Counted from the first letter of the stretch, positions 1 to 13,983 are shown. The stretch: DNA of 25,031 bases from JACCZR01 sp963830065 (GCA_963830065.1 CAWHLA010000003.1:1-25031); one strand, 5' to 3'. A program made the numbers and translations. The notes: generated by a model not told the origin, from the sequence alone.

Positions 1-207
1 CAGCTGCTTGATCGACTCCTCCAGCGAGGGGACGGCGTCGGAGTTCGAGCGCCGGGAGAGGATCTCCAGCGCGTCGTAGACGATCTGCTCGGCGGTGGAC
101 TTCTTGCCCGAGACCATCACCTTGTTGATGACCTGCTGGACCAGGCGGGAGCCGTGGACGGCGTCAGGGTCGATCGGGCGATAGCCCGCTGCGGCGCGGC
201 GAGGCAC
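1..207 (-). CDS. rpsG: Ribosomal protein uS7 (S7), 5' part only
   Basis: Primary binder of the 3' major domain of 16S rRNA in the small-subunit head. Only the first 69 residues are in the window; the reading frame is still open at base 1, so the rest lies outside. The start is GTG at 205-207, and the translation opens PRRAAAGYRPIDPDAVHGS and continues through LVQQVINKVMVSGKKSTAEQIV, the conserved S7 N-terminus. It lies 3 nt after the rpsL stop codon, so it is the second gene of the str operon and is probably translationally coupled; no strong Shine-Dalgarno sequence is visible in front of it. The family call is secure because the N-terminal block is highly conserved. Confidence 0.95.
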   Translation of the reverse strand, partial: MPRRAAAGYRPIDPDAVHGSRLVQQVINKVMVSGKKSTAEQIVYDALEILSRRSNSDAVPSLEESIKQL

Positions 208-210
208 GAG

Positions 211-606
211 CTACTTGGCCTTGGTCCCGTACTGCGAGCGGGCCTTCTTGCGCTCGCTGACACCGGAGGCGTCCAGCGTGCCGCGCACGACCTTGTAGCG
301 CACGCCCGGCAGGTCCTTGACGCGGCCGCCGCGGACCAGCACCACCGAGTGCTCCTGCAGGTTGTGGCCCTCGCCCGGGATGTAGACGGTGACCTCCATC
401 TGGTTGGTCAGCCGCACGCGCGCGACCTTGCGCAGCGCCGAGTTCGGCTTCTTGGGGGTCACGGTGAAGACTCGGGTGCACACGCCGCGGCGCTGGGGAG
501 CGGCCACGCGGCGCTTGCGGCCCTGCCCGGACTTGAGGCCCGGGGTCGAGACCTTCTTCTTGGGGCGGTTTCGGCCCTTGCGGACTAGCTGATTCGTGCT
601 CGGCAT
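211..606 (-). CDS. rpsL: Ribosomal protein uS12 (S12)
   Basis: Decoding-centre protein of the 30S subunit, 131 residues. The diagnostic blocks are present: RRGVCTRVFTVTPKKPNSAL (about 39-58), GEGHNLQEHSVVLVRGGRVK (78-97) and the C-terminal ARSQYGTK. Lys52 and Lys97 correspond to Lys43 and Lys88 of mycobacterial S12, the streptomycin-resistance positions; both are the sensitive-type lysine here. The protein is about 7-9 residues longer than E. coli or mycobacterial S12 because of a basic insertion at about residues 14-36, a place where Bacillus S12 is also expanded. The ATG at 604-606 has a TAGCAT box 10 nt upstream and no Shine-Dalgarno sequence, suggesting a leaderless transcript. It is followed after 3 nt by rpsG. 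Confidence 0.98.
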   Translation of the reverse strand: MPSTNQLVRKGRNRPKKKVSTPGLKSGQGRKRRVAAPQRRGVCTRVFTVTPKKPNSALRKVARVRLTNQMEVTVYIPGEGHNLQEHSVVLVRGGRVKDLPGVRYKVVRGTLDASGVSERKKARSQYGTKAK

Positions 607-616
607 GCAGCGGGCG

Positions 617-622
617 ATGCTA
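617..622 (-). promoter_or_regulatory. Candidate -10 box (TAGCAT) for a leaderless rpsL transcript
   Basis: On the minus strand TAGCAT lies exactly 10 nt before the rpsL ATG, inside the 43-bp gap after the transporter stop codon. It fits the TAnnnT actinobacterial -10 pattern; no clear -35 is seen. Transcription starting about 7 nt downstream would leave almost no leader, which agrees with the lack of a Shine-Dalgarno sequence. It implies that rpsL-rpsG have their own promoter instead of relying on rpoBC read-through. Prediction from sequence only. Confidence 0.55.
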
Positions 623-649
623 GCAACGGCGCGGAGGCCGCCGGGGGCG

Positions 650-1528
650 CTAGTGCGCGGGGACGGGCTGGCCGTTCTCGCCCAGGCGCGGAGCCGGGGT
701 GAGGGCGCCGGCCACGATGACCAGCAGGAAGGCGACGGCCTGGACGACGATCCCGACCGGGTCGGTCGGCATCGGGTCGCCGAACACGAGGATCCCGCCC
801 CCGATGGCCGAGACGTTGGCGGCCGCGCTGGTGAGGGTGATGACGGGAACCGCCTCGCCCTTCTGGAGACCGCGCGCAGAGGCGTAGAAGGCCAGGACCG
901 AGGCCAGGGCGGCGGTGAGCGTCCAGGGCGACAGGAGCCCGGCTACGCCGGCGTCGCCGATCCCGCCTGTGAGGGCCTTGATCGCGACGTCGGAGACGCC
1001 GAAGAGGATGCCGGCGGCGGCGCCGAGCAGAACGCCGTGGTGGTGGTGGTCGCCGAGGCCGGGCGAGAAGACCAGGAACGCGCCGATGCCCAGCAGACCG
1101 GCCTCGAAGGCGATCATGCCGGCGGTGGAGTAGCTCGAGCTGTCGCCACCGTGGCCCGGCAGCGTGATCGTGAGCAGGACCAGGCCCAGGGCGGTCATGC
1201 CCACGCCCATCCACTGGCGCTTGCCCAGCGAGCAGCCGAAGAAGCGCTCGGCCAGGACGGTGAGGAAGACGAGGCCCCCGGAGAGGACGGCCTGGACCAC
1301 CGACAGCGGGGCCAGGGTGAGCGCGCCCACGTGGAAGCACCAGGCGACCACGGCGACGGCCCAGCCGATTGCGAACCACTTGGACTTGAAGAGGTCTGCG
1401 GCGGACCGCACCGGGTGACGGAAGCTGACGGGCGGGGCCGCAGCCGCGCCCTTGTGCTTCAGCAGGAAGCTGAGGTTCGTGACCAGGGCGCTGAAGAGCG
1501 CGAGCAGTATGCCGAGTTGAAGGGTCAT
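650..1528 (-). CDS. DMT/EamA-like multispanning membrane transporter
   Basis: Integral membrane protein of 292 residues with about nine hydrophobic segments and a two-half architecture. The stretch around 71-90 (TLAPLSVVQAVLSGGLVFLT) is echoed at 226-250 (AVPVITLTSAAANVSAIGGG), the internal duplication expected of drug/metabolite-transporter (DMT) proteins. NIPA-type relatives are also possible. The substrate cannot be told. The central loop carries a Gly-Asp-His4 run at 159-164, which could bind metal. The ATG at 1526-1528 fits the first membrane helix, and there is no good Shine-Dalgarno sequence. The gene lies between the rpoC terminator and rpsL, an unusual place for a transporter, with a leader of up to about 155 nt. 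The membrane-transporter call is firm; the DMT family is likely. Confidence 0.75.
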   Translation of the reverse strand: MTLQLGILLALFSALVTNLSFLLKHKGAAAAPPVSFRHPVRSAADLFKSKWFAIGWAVAVVAWCFHVGALTLAPLSVVQAVLSGGLVFLTVLAERFFGCSLGKRQWMGVGMTALGLVLLTITLPGHGGDSSSYSTAGMIAFEAGLLGIGAFLVFSPGLGDHHHHGVLLGAAAGILFGVSDVAIKALTGGIGDAGVAGLLSPWTLTAALASVLAFYASARGLQKGEAVPVITLTSAAANVSAIGGGILVFGDPMPTDPVGIVVQAVAFLLVIVAGALTPAPRLGENGQPVPAH

Positions 1529-1685
1529 CTCAGGAGTGCGGTGCGGTGTTGCGGAGCGATCTCCTGACCGCTCTTTCGGCCTATCGGCGTTCGTGCCTCC
1601 CGCATGAAGGCCAGAGGCGCCTAAATAGGAAAACCGTCCAGACGTCTGTGAAGGTTGGCTCTACCCGTTGTTACGGGAAAGCCAA
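1529..1685 (-). promoter_or_regulatory. AT-richer spacer upstream of the transporter gene
   Basis: This 157-bp stretch between the rpoC terminator and the transporter ATG is visibly less GC-rich than its surroundings. It holds a perfect 10-bp palindrome CAGACGTCTG (1639-1648) and a small hairpin with arms CCCGT and ACGGG (1664-1677). On the minus strand TTCACA followed 19 nt later by TATTTA is a poor promoter candidate; no TAnnnT box lies near the start codon. The palindrome could be a repressor operator, but nothing in the sequence names a regulator. Confidence 0.3.
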
Positions 1686-1717
1686 ACCGCCCACTCCCCT
1701 AGAGGGAAGCGGGCGGT
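1686..1717 (-). terminator. Strong hairpin terminator of the rpoBC transcript
   Basis: Inverted repeat just 12 nt beyond the rpoC stop codon. The arms 1686-1699 and 1704-1717 pair over 14 consecutive positions, two of them G-U, around a 4-nt loop. On the minus strand the stem is followed by TTGGCTTTCCC, so the U-tract is weak, as is common in high-GC actinobacteria. It separates rpoC from the downstream transporter and str-operon genes. Confidence 0.8.
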
Positions 1718-1729
1718 CCGAAAGACTGC

Positions 1730-5797
<4,068 letters not shown>

Positions 5798-5807
5798 CAG
5801 TCGGTCC

Positions 5808-9443
<3,636 letters not shown>

Positions 9444-9486
9444 GACGGCGACTCCTTGGAGATCGAGATTCTGCGGCGAAGCGAGG

Positions 9487-9503
9487 GGACGCCGGGGGCG
9501 TCC
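9487..9503 (-). promoter_or_regulatory. Hairpin in the rpoB 5' leader
   Basis: Perfect inverted repeat GGACGCC/GGCGTCC (7 bp) around a GGG triplet, inside the predicted 68-nt rpoB leader and about 28 nt before the AAGGAG ribosome-binding site. It is the only stable structure in the leader. It could stabilise the 5' end of the mRNA or serve feedback control of rpoB; no function can be shown from sequence. Confidence 0.5.
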
Positions 9504-9518
9504 AGAGCGCGACCGACG

Positions 9519-9549
9519 AATATAGCAGAAATAAGCGACCCCGTGTCAG
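9519..9549 (-). promoter_or_regulatory. rpoBC promoter with extended -10
   Basis: On the minus strand CTGACA (9544-9549), a 19-nt spacer and TATATT (9519-9524) with TGC directly before it (extended -10). TATATT differs from TATAAT at one base, and the element is markedly AT-rich against its surroundings. The predicted start near 9511 gives a leader of about 68 nt with a hairpin and a clear Shine-Dalgarno sequence. The rest of the spacer up to 9704 holds a small GCGC-TCTC-GCGC hairpin (9561-9572) and nothing else recognisable. This is the best sigma-70-type promoter in the window. Confidence 0.7.
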
Positions 9550-9704
9550 GGGCGGACATAGCGCTCTCGCGCCGATCCACGGCCGTCACGGACCCCGTCC
9601 CGAGACCCCGGATATGTGGCGGGGCGCTCTCGAGGGACGGCTTCGACTATTGGCCTCCCGAAAGAGTAGCGCGGTCCGGGGCAGCGAGCCACCCCCAGCC
9701 TGCC

Positions 9705-10313
9705 TCAGGCGCCGGCGAGCAGCAGGGCGAGCACCGCCGCCGCGGCGGGGGTCAAGGGGTCGGGCCAGCGGGCCTCGGGGTCGACCCAGGACGCCTCCAC
9801 GAACTCCTCGCCCAGCTCCACCTCGTCCGAGTAGAGCTCCAGCGTCCAGCACAGCTCGGGTCGAAGGCGGCGCAGGTCGAAGCCCAGCTCCGAGCGGCCG
9901 TGGCGGGCCGGCCGGGGCGTCGAGCTCCTCCGTCGAGCTCGCGCCGGACCTGGTCCTCGATCGCGGCCCCGGGCTCGACCATCCCGGACGGGACCACGTG
10001 CCAGAAGCCCGGGTCGGCGGCCAGGCCCTCGCGGCGGCGGCCCAGCAGCACCCGGCCCTCGCGCACGCCGGCTGCCGCCACGCCGATCGCGGCGGCGCGA
10101 CCGTGTCCGTTGCGCAGCGGGTCGGGTCCGGCCAGCTCGTGCGCCCGGGCCCGGAGCGGCCCGAAGCCCTCCCGCTCCCACTCGGCCCGCAGGGAGTCGC
10201 GTGGTGGCCACCGCCGCGAAGTACCCCGACGGAGCGGCGTGGAGGGCCGAGCCCTCGAGGCGGTCGAGCACGAGCACCGGCCCGTCGTGGGCGCCGGGGC
10301 TCGCGCCCAGCAC
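9705..10313 (-). pseudogene. NUDIX hydrolase gene broken by three frame changes
   Basis: The translated segments only make sense when joined across frames. The N-terminal part (GTG 10311-10313, through GYFAAVATT) is in one frame. The middle (DSLRAEWEREGF, then VLLGRRREGLAADPGFWHVV and SGMVEPGAAIEDQVRREL) is in a second. The NUDIX box completion (DEELDAP) is in a third. The C-terminus (GRSELGFDLRRLRPELCWTL to LLLAGA) returns to the first. Breaks lie near 10195-10200, 9928-9931 and 9901-9917, each equal to one extra base, so together they restore the frame. The NUDIX core glutamates (REL-x-EE) survive in the composite; the box lacks the usual first Glu and final Gly. NUDIX enzymes hydrolyse nucleoside diphosphates linked to another moiety. 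Either the gene is decaying or the assembly has indel errors. It sits between rplL and rpoB. Confidence 0.7.
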
Positions 10314-10354
10314 CTGCCCGAGGTGGGGCCGCCCGGCTCTTCGAGCCCAGAATC

Positions 10355-10382
10355 GAGAAAGGCCGCTCTCGCGGCCTCTCTC
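10355..10382 (-). terminator. Hairpin terminator after rplL
   Basis: On the minus strand AGGCCGC-GAGA-GCGGCCT forms a perfect 7-bp stem with a four-base loop, extended by four more pairs after one mismatch, followed by TTTCTC. It is the last of three hairpins in the 3' region of rplL and probably ends, or partly attenuates, the rplKAJL transcript before the NUDIX gene and rpoB. Confidence 0.65.
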
Positions 10383-10405
10383 AGCTGAACGTCTCCCGGT
10401 TGAAT

Positions 10406-10454
10406 CGCGGCCGGGTGGCCGCGGACCGGTGTGGCGAGGCCCTCGTAGAGGGCC
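10406..10454 (-). other. Two tandem GC-rich hairpins in the rplL 3' region
   Basis: Perfect stems at 10438-10454 (GGCCCTC, loop GTA, GAGGGCC on the plus strand) and 10406-10423 (CGCGGCC, loop GGGT, GGCCGCG). They lie between the rplL stop at 10470 and the terminator hairpin, in an 87-nt untranslated stretch. They may protect the mRNA 3' end, be processing sites or assist termination. No coding content is seen here. Confidence 0.5.
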
Positions 10455-10469
10455 GCGAGCTCCCCCGAG

Positions 10470-10850
10470 CTATTTGAGCTCGACGGTGCCTCCGGCCTCC
10501 TCGATCTCGCCCTTGAGCTTCTCGGCCTCGTCGCGCTCGATGCCCTCCTTGATGGGCTTCGGCGCCTCGTCGACCAGCGCCTTGGCCTCCTTGAGGCCCA
10601 GGCCGGTGGCCGCGCGGACGACCTTGATCACCTGGATCTTCTTGTCGCCGGGGCCCGTGAGGACGACGTCGACGGTGCTGGACTCCTCCTCGGCGGCGGC
10701 GCCGTCACCGGCACCCGCCGCAGCCGGGGCGGCCGCGGCCACCGCGGTGGCGGAGACCCCGAAGGCCTCCTCCAGCGCCTTGATCCGCTCGGACAGTTCC
10801 AGGACCGAGATGCCCTTGAGCTCATCGATCCACTCTTCGGTCGTAGGCAT
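10470..10850 (-). CDS. rplL: Ribosomal protein bL12 (L7/L12)
   Basis: Stalk protein that recruits translational GTPases, 126 residues. It has the N-terminal dimerisation helices (about 1-35), an Ala/Gly/Glu hinge (about 36-58) and the C-terminal globular domain with the conserved patch KKIQVIKVVRAATGLGLKEA, which contacts EF-Tu and EF-G, then AKALVDEAPKPIKEG. Its length is normal. The ATG at 10848-10850 directly abuts the rplJ stop codon with no base between them, and AGGAGG lies 6 nt before it within the rplJ coding end. This tight coupling fits the need for several L12 copies per L10. Three hairpins follow the gene. Confidence 0.98.
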   Translation of the reverse strand: MPTTEEWIDELKGISVLELSERIKALEEAFGVSATAVAAAAPAAAGAGDGAAAEEESSTVDVVLTGPGDKKIQVIKVVRAATGLGLKEAKALVDEAPKPIKEGIERDEAEKLKGEIEEAGGTVELK

Positions 10851-11573
10851 CTAGGCCTCCTCGCTATCGGTGGTTGCGCCCTCTGCGGGCGCGTCTGTGG
10901 GTTCGTTGTCGTCGGAGCTCGCTTCCGGCTCCTCCGAAGTCTGTTCTGCGGGCGCCTCTGCCTCGGCCTCCGGCGCAGCCTCTGCCTCGGGCGCAGCCTC
11001 TGCCTCGGCCTCCGGCTCGGGGGCAGCCTCGGGCTCGGGGGCGTCGCCGCCCACCAGGCCCTGCTCGGCGATCTGGCCCAGGGCCACCGCCAGTCCGGAC
11101 ACGAGGCCGTTCAGGCCGCGGGCCAGGCCGGTCAGCGGCGAGGCGAGCACGCCCACCAGCTGGCCGTGCAGCACATCGAGCGCGGGCAGGCGGGACAGCG
11201 CCTCGAGCTCCTCGGCCGAGAGCGCGTCGCCGTTCATGCGACCGCCCTTGAAGCTCAGGACATCGTGCTCGCGGCGGAAGGTGGCCAGCGCCTTGGCGGC
11301 CAGGGCCACGTCGCCTCCCTCGGGCACGAAGGTGAAGGCGGTCGGTCCCTCGAGCAGCGCCTTGAGCTCGTCGGCGCCGGCCTTGTCGGCGGCCAGGTTG
11401 GTCAGGGTGTTCTTGACCACCCGGAAGCCGGCGCCGGCCTCGTTGAGCCGGCTGCGCAGCTCGGCGGCCTGGGGCACGCTGATGCCCCGGTAGTCGACCG
11501 CGAGCACGGCGTCGGCTGCCTCGATCTGGGCAGCGACCTCGTCTACTACTGCGGCTTTGGCGTCTTTGTTCAT
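10851..11573 (-). CDS. rplJ: Ribosomal protein uL10 (L10) with long acidic Ala/Pro/Glu tail
   Basis: Stalk base protein, 240 residues against the usual 165-180. The rRNA-binding domain covers about 1-135 (AVLAVDYRGISVPQAAELRS, FRVVKNTLTNLA). The helix that binds L12 dimers is about 147-172 (TGLARGLNGLVSGLAVALGQ). From about residue 175 onward there is a 66-residue tail, low in complexity and made of Ala, Pro and Glu repeats (EAEAAPEAEAAPEAEAEAP), then Ser/Asp/Glu. The tail extends past the L12-binding helix. The ATG at 11571-11573 has only a weak AGG upstream. The 49-nt gap after rplA is short for a classical L10 leader and I recognise none. It is translationally coupled to rplL. Confidence 0.96.
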   Translation of the reverse strand: MNKDAKAAVVDEVAAQIEAADAVLAVDYRGISVPQAAELRSRLNEAGAGFRVVKNTLTNLAADKAGADELKALLEGPTAFTFVPEGGDVALAAKALATFRREHDVLSFKGGRMNGDALSAEELEALSRLPALDVLHGQLVGVLASPLTGLARGLNGLVSGLAVALGQIAEQGLVGGDAPEPEAAPEPEAEAEAAPEAEAAPEAEAEAPAEQTSEEPEASSDDNEPTDAPAEGATTDSEEA

Positions 11574-11622
11574 GGGTGGCCTGCGCCGGGCTTAGGGGTG
11601 CCGGCGGTCTGGGGCGAACGGA

Positions 11623-12345
11623 TCAGGCTAGCGACGCCAGTTCTTCGACTACGCCTCTGGTCCGCGCCGGGTCCACCCGGACGCCGGGGCCCATCGTGGT
11701 GGTGAGGGTGACGGTCTCCAGGTAGCGGCCCTTGGCGGCGGCGGGCTTGGCCCGATTGATCTCCTCGAGCAGCGCGGCGTAGTTCTCCAGCAGCGCCTGC
11801 TCGTCGAAGCTCGCCTTGCCGATCGGCAGGTGCACGATCGCCATGCGGTCGGTGCGGTACTCGATCTTGCCGGCCTTGGACTCCTCCACCGCGCGGGTGA
11901 TGTCCTGGGTGACGGTGCCGACCTTGGGGTTCGGCATCTTGCCCTGCGGGCCGAGCACGCGGCCCAGGCGGCCGACCACCGGCATCAGCTCGGGGGTGGC
12001 GATGGCCACGTCGAAGTCGGTCCAGCCGTCGGTGACCTTCGCGGCCAGGTCCTCGCCGCCCACGAAGTCGGCGCCGGCGTCCTCGGCCTCCTTGGCCTTG
12101 TCGCCGGTGGCGAACACGGCCACGGTCACGTCCTTGCCCAGCCCGTGGGGCAGGGAGATCGTGCCGCGCAGCTGCTGGTCGGCGTGGCGGACGTTGAGCC
12201 CGGTGCGGATGTGCACCTCGACGCTCTCGTCGAACTTCGCGGTGCCGAACTCCTTGACGAGCTTGACGGCCTCGGCCGGCGAGTACTGGCGCTCGCGGTC
12301 GACCTTCATGAGGCTCGAGCGGTAGCGCTTGCCGTGGCGTGCCAT
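11623..12345 (-). CDS. rplA: Ribosomal protein uL1 (L1)
   Basis: Component of the L1 stalk of the 50S subunit at the tRNA exit site, and in several bacteria the repressor of its own operon. 240 residues, normal for the family. The conserved RNA-binding block GRLGRVLGPQGKMPNPKVGT lies at about 125-144, and the N-terminal half starts with KRYRSSLMKVDRERQYSPAE. Its ATG shares one base with the rplK stop codon (TGATG), so the two are translationally coupled. rplJ follows after 49 nt. The identification is unambiguous. Confidence 0.98.
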   Translation of the reverse strand: MARHGKRYRSSLMKVDRERQYSPAEAVKLVKEFGTAKFDESVEVHIRTGLNVRHADQQLRGTISLPHGLGKDVTVAVFATGDKAKEAEDAGADFVGGEDLAAKVTDGWTDFDVAIATPELMPVVGRLGRVLGPQGKMPNPKVGTVTQDITRAVEESKAGKIEYRTDRMAIVHLPIGKASFDEQALLENYAALLEEINRAKPAAAKGRYLETVTLTTTMGPGVRVDPARTRGVVEELASLA

Positions 12346-12770
12346 CAGCCGGTCACGTCCACGCCCATCGAGCGGGCCGTGCCCTCGATGATCTTCGAGG
12401 CCTGGTCGACGTCGTGCGCGTTGAGGTCGGGCAGCTTCTGCTCGGCGATCGCGCGGACCTGCGCGCGGCTGATCTTTCCGACCTTGTCGCGGTTGGGCTC
12501 GCCCGAGCCCTTGTCGAGGCCGATGGCCTCCTTGATCAGCACCGCCGCGGGCGGGGTCTTGGTGATGAAGGTGAACGAGCGGTCCTCATAGACCGTGATC
12601 TCGACCGGGATGATGGTGCCGCCGGCGTCCTGGGTCTGGGCGTTGAACGCCTTGCAGAACTCCATGATGTTGACGCCGTGCTGGCCCAGGGCAGGGCCGA
12701 CCGGCGGGGCCGGGTTGGCGGCGCCGCCGGGCACCTGAAGCTTGATGAGGGTGAGGACCTTGCGTGCCAA
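12345..12770 (-). CDS. rplK: Ribosomal protein uL11 (L11)
   Basis: Protein of the GTPase-associated centre, 141 residues. It shows the Pro-rich N-terminal motif (LQVPGGAANPAPPVGPALGQ) that meets L7/L12-recruited factors, GVNIMEFCKAFNAQT, and a C-terminal 23S rRNA-binding domain ending in ASKIIEGTARSMGVDV. The start is TTG at 12768-12770: GGAGGT lies 7 nt upstream and the next residues (ARKVLTLIKLQ) are the normal N-terminus. A stable 8-bp hairpin sits directly in front of that ribosome-binding site. Its stop overlaps the rplA start by one base. Confidence 0.98.
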   Translation of the reverse strand: MARKVLTLIKLQVPGGAANPAPPVGPALGQHGVNIMEFCKAFNAQTQDAGGTIIPVEITVYEDRSFTFITKTPPAAVLIKEAIGLDKGSGEPNRDKVGKISRAQVRAIAEQKLPDLNAHDVDQASKIIEGTARSMGVDVTG

Positions 12771-12782
12771 TGGAATTACCTC

Positions 12783-12816
12783 CGCGGGGCTTCCAGCCCC
12801 GCGTTCTGATTAGAAC
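12783..12816 (-). promoter_or_regulatory. Tandem hairpins in front of rplK
   Basis: In the 67-nt nusG-rplK gap there are two adjacent perfect stems: CGCGGGGC/GCCCCGCG (8 bp, 5-nt loop, 12783-12803) and GTTCT/AGAAC (5 bp, 4-nt loop, 12803-12816). On the minus strand the larger stem touches the GGAGGT ribosome-binding site of rplK. No U-tract follows, so it is not a terminator. A role in autogenous control by L1 or L11, as known for this operon elsewhere, is possible but not shown. Confidence 0.5.
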
Positions 12817-12837
12817 TCTCGACCTCCGGTCTCACGA

Positions 12838-13359
12838 TCAAACCTTCTTGACCTGGTCGAAGCCGACCTCGACCGGGGTCTCACGTCCGAAGATAGACAC
12901 CAGCACCTTGAGCTTCGCGGCGTCCTCGTTGATCTCGGAGATCTCGCCGGAGAAGTCCGACAGCGGGCCGGACACGACCTTGACCGACTCGCCGATCGAG
13001 AACTGGGCGCGGGTGCGGGGGCGCTCCGCGGTCTCGCGGTTCAGCAGCCGGTCGACCTCGACCTGCGACAGCGGCACGGGCTTCTGGTCGGCGCCGACGA
13101 AGGAGGTGACGCCAGGGGTGCTCTTGACGAGGCCCCAGGAGTCGTCGGTGAGGTTCATGTTCACGAGCAGGTAGCCGGGCATCGTGCGCTGCTCCTTCTG
13201 GATCTTCTGGCCGTCTTTGAGCTCCTGCACCTGCTCGGTGGGGATGACGACCTGGCGCACGTTGCGCTGCTGCCCGAGCGAGGACACGCGGTGCTCGAGG
13301 TTCTGCTTGACCTTGTTCTCGTGCCCTGAATAGGTGTTGATGGCGTACCAGCGGAACAT
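12838..13359 (-). CDS. nusG: Transcription termination/antitermination factor NusG
   Basis: Binds RNA polymerase and couples it to Rho or the ribosome. 173 residues, shorter than streptomycete or mycobacterial NusG because it lacks a long acidic N-terminal extension. The NGN domain is about 1-110 (RWYAINTYSGHENKVKQNLE, PGYLLVNMNLTDDSWGLVKS, GVTSFVG). The KOW domain is about 120-173 (GESVKVVSGPLSDFSGEISE). The ATG at 13357-13359 follows the secE stop after 21 nt, with only a weak GAAAG ribosome-binding site. The secE-nusG-rplKAJL order is the classical one. Confidence 0.98.
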   Translation of the reverse strand: MFRWYAINTYSGHENKVKQNLEHRVSSLGQQRNVRQVVIPTEQVQELKDGQKIQKEQRTMPGYLLVNMNLTDDSWGLVKSTPGVTSFVGADQKPVPLSQVEVDRLLNRETAERPRTRAQFSIGESVKVVSGPLSDFSGEISEINEDAAKLKVLVSIFGRETPVEVGFDQVKKV

Positions 13360-13380
13360 CTCGTGACTTTCTTTTGACGC

Positions 13381-13983
13381 TTAGAGGAGTGCCTGGACCA
13401 GCTTCGAGAAGATCGCGTCGAGGAGCCCCAGGAAGCTACCGGCGATGATCACGAAGCCTATGACCACCCACGTGAGGGTGATCAGCTGCTGCCGCTTGGG
13501 CCACTCGACACGCTGAAGCTCGGCCCAGCAGTTGAAAAGGAACTGTATGACACGGGGGCGCTTCTTGTCCGGCACGCCGTCGCCGCGGCGGCCACGGGGC
13601 GCATAGGCGTCGTCCCCGTCGAGCGGCTGCTCCTCGTCTTCGAAGTCGTAGTCCTCGAGCTCCTGATCCTCGAGCTCGGGCTCGTCCTCGATGATCGCGT
13701 CGGGGGCACCCAGGTGCTCGGACGTGGCACCGGCGGCCAGGTGTGGCTCGGGCCGGCCGTCCTCGCGGGGCGGGATCGCGGCCAGGTCGGCGCTGCCGGC
13801 GCCGTCCGGAGCGCCGTTGTCCTCTCGGGCGCCGTCGCTCTCCGGCGCGCCGTCGACGTCGACGGGCTCAGCGGGCGCGACCGCCTCGTCGGGCTCGGCG
13901 CTGGGGTCGCCCTCCTGCGCGGCGAGCCGCTTGGCCCGGCGCTCGGCCTGGCGCTGCTTCGCCCTCTGACGGTCGCGTGCCAC
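13381..13983 (-). CDS. secE: Preprotein translocase subunit SecE with long acidic N-terminal extension
   Basis: Membrane clamp subunit of the SecYEG channel. The SecE domain is confined to about 144-200: an amphipathic helix with the conserved patch RVEWPKR (158-164) followed by one membrane helix (about 168-190). The preceding 140 residues are unusual. They begin with a basic Arg/Lys/Gln-rich start (1-24), continue in a long Ala/Pro/Asp/Glu linker, and reach a highly acidic stretch at about 99-125 (EDEPELEDQELEDYDFEDEE). Most actinobacterial SecE proteins are 60-130 residues. The GTG at 13981-13983 is the first start in this frame after rpmG; a later start would shorten the extension, but the composition gives no clear alternative. 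It lies 36 nt after rpmG and 21 nt before nusG. Confidence 0.93.
   Translation of the reverse strand: MARDRQRAKQRQAERRAKRLAAQEGDPSAEPDEAVAPAEPVDVDGAPESDGAREDNGAPDGAGSADLAAIPPREDGRPEPHLAAGATSEHLGAPDAIIEDEPELEDQELEDYDFEDEEQPLDGDDAYAPRGRRGDGVPDKKRPRVIQFLFNCWAELQRVEWPKRQQLITLTWVVIGFVIIAGSFLGLLDAIFSKLVQALL

Noticed and set aside
9752..10081. Reading the 109-codon frame as a complete small NUDIX protein
   Set aside because: Its C-terminus after RREL loses all similarity, while the expected continuation appears in other frames; a broken longer gene explains it better.
11574..11622. L10 leader RNA upstream of rplJ
   Set aside because: The 49-nt gap shows no kink-turn-like or two-stem arrangement that I can recognise and is short for that family.
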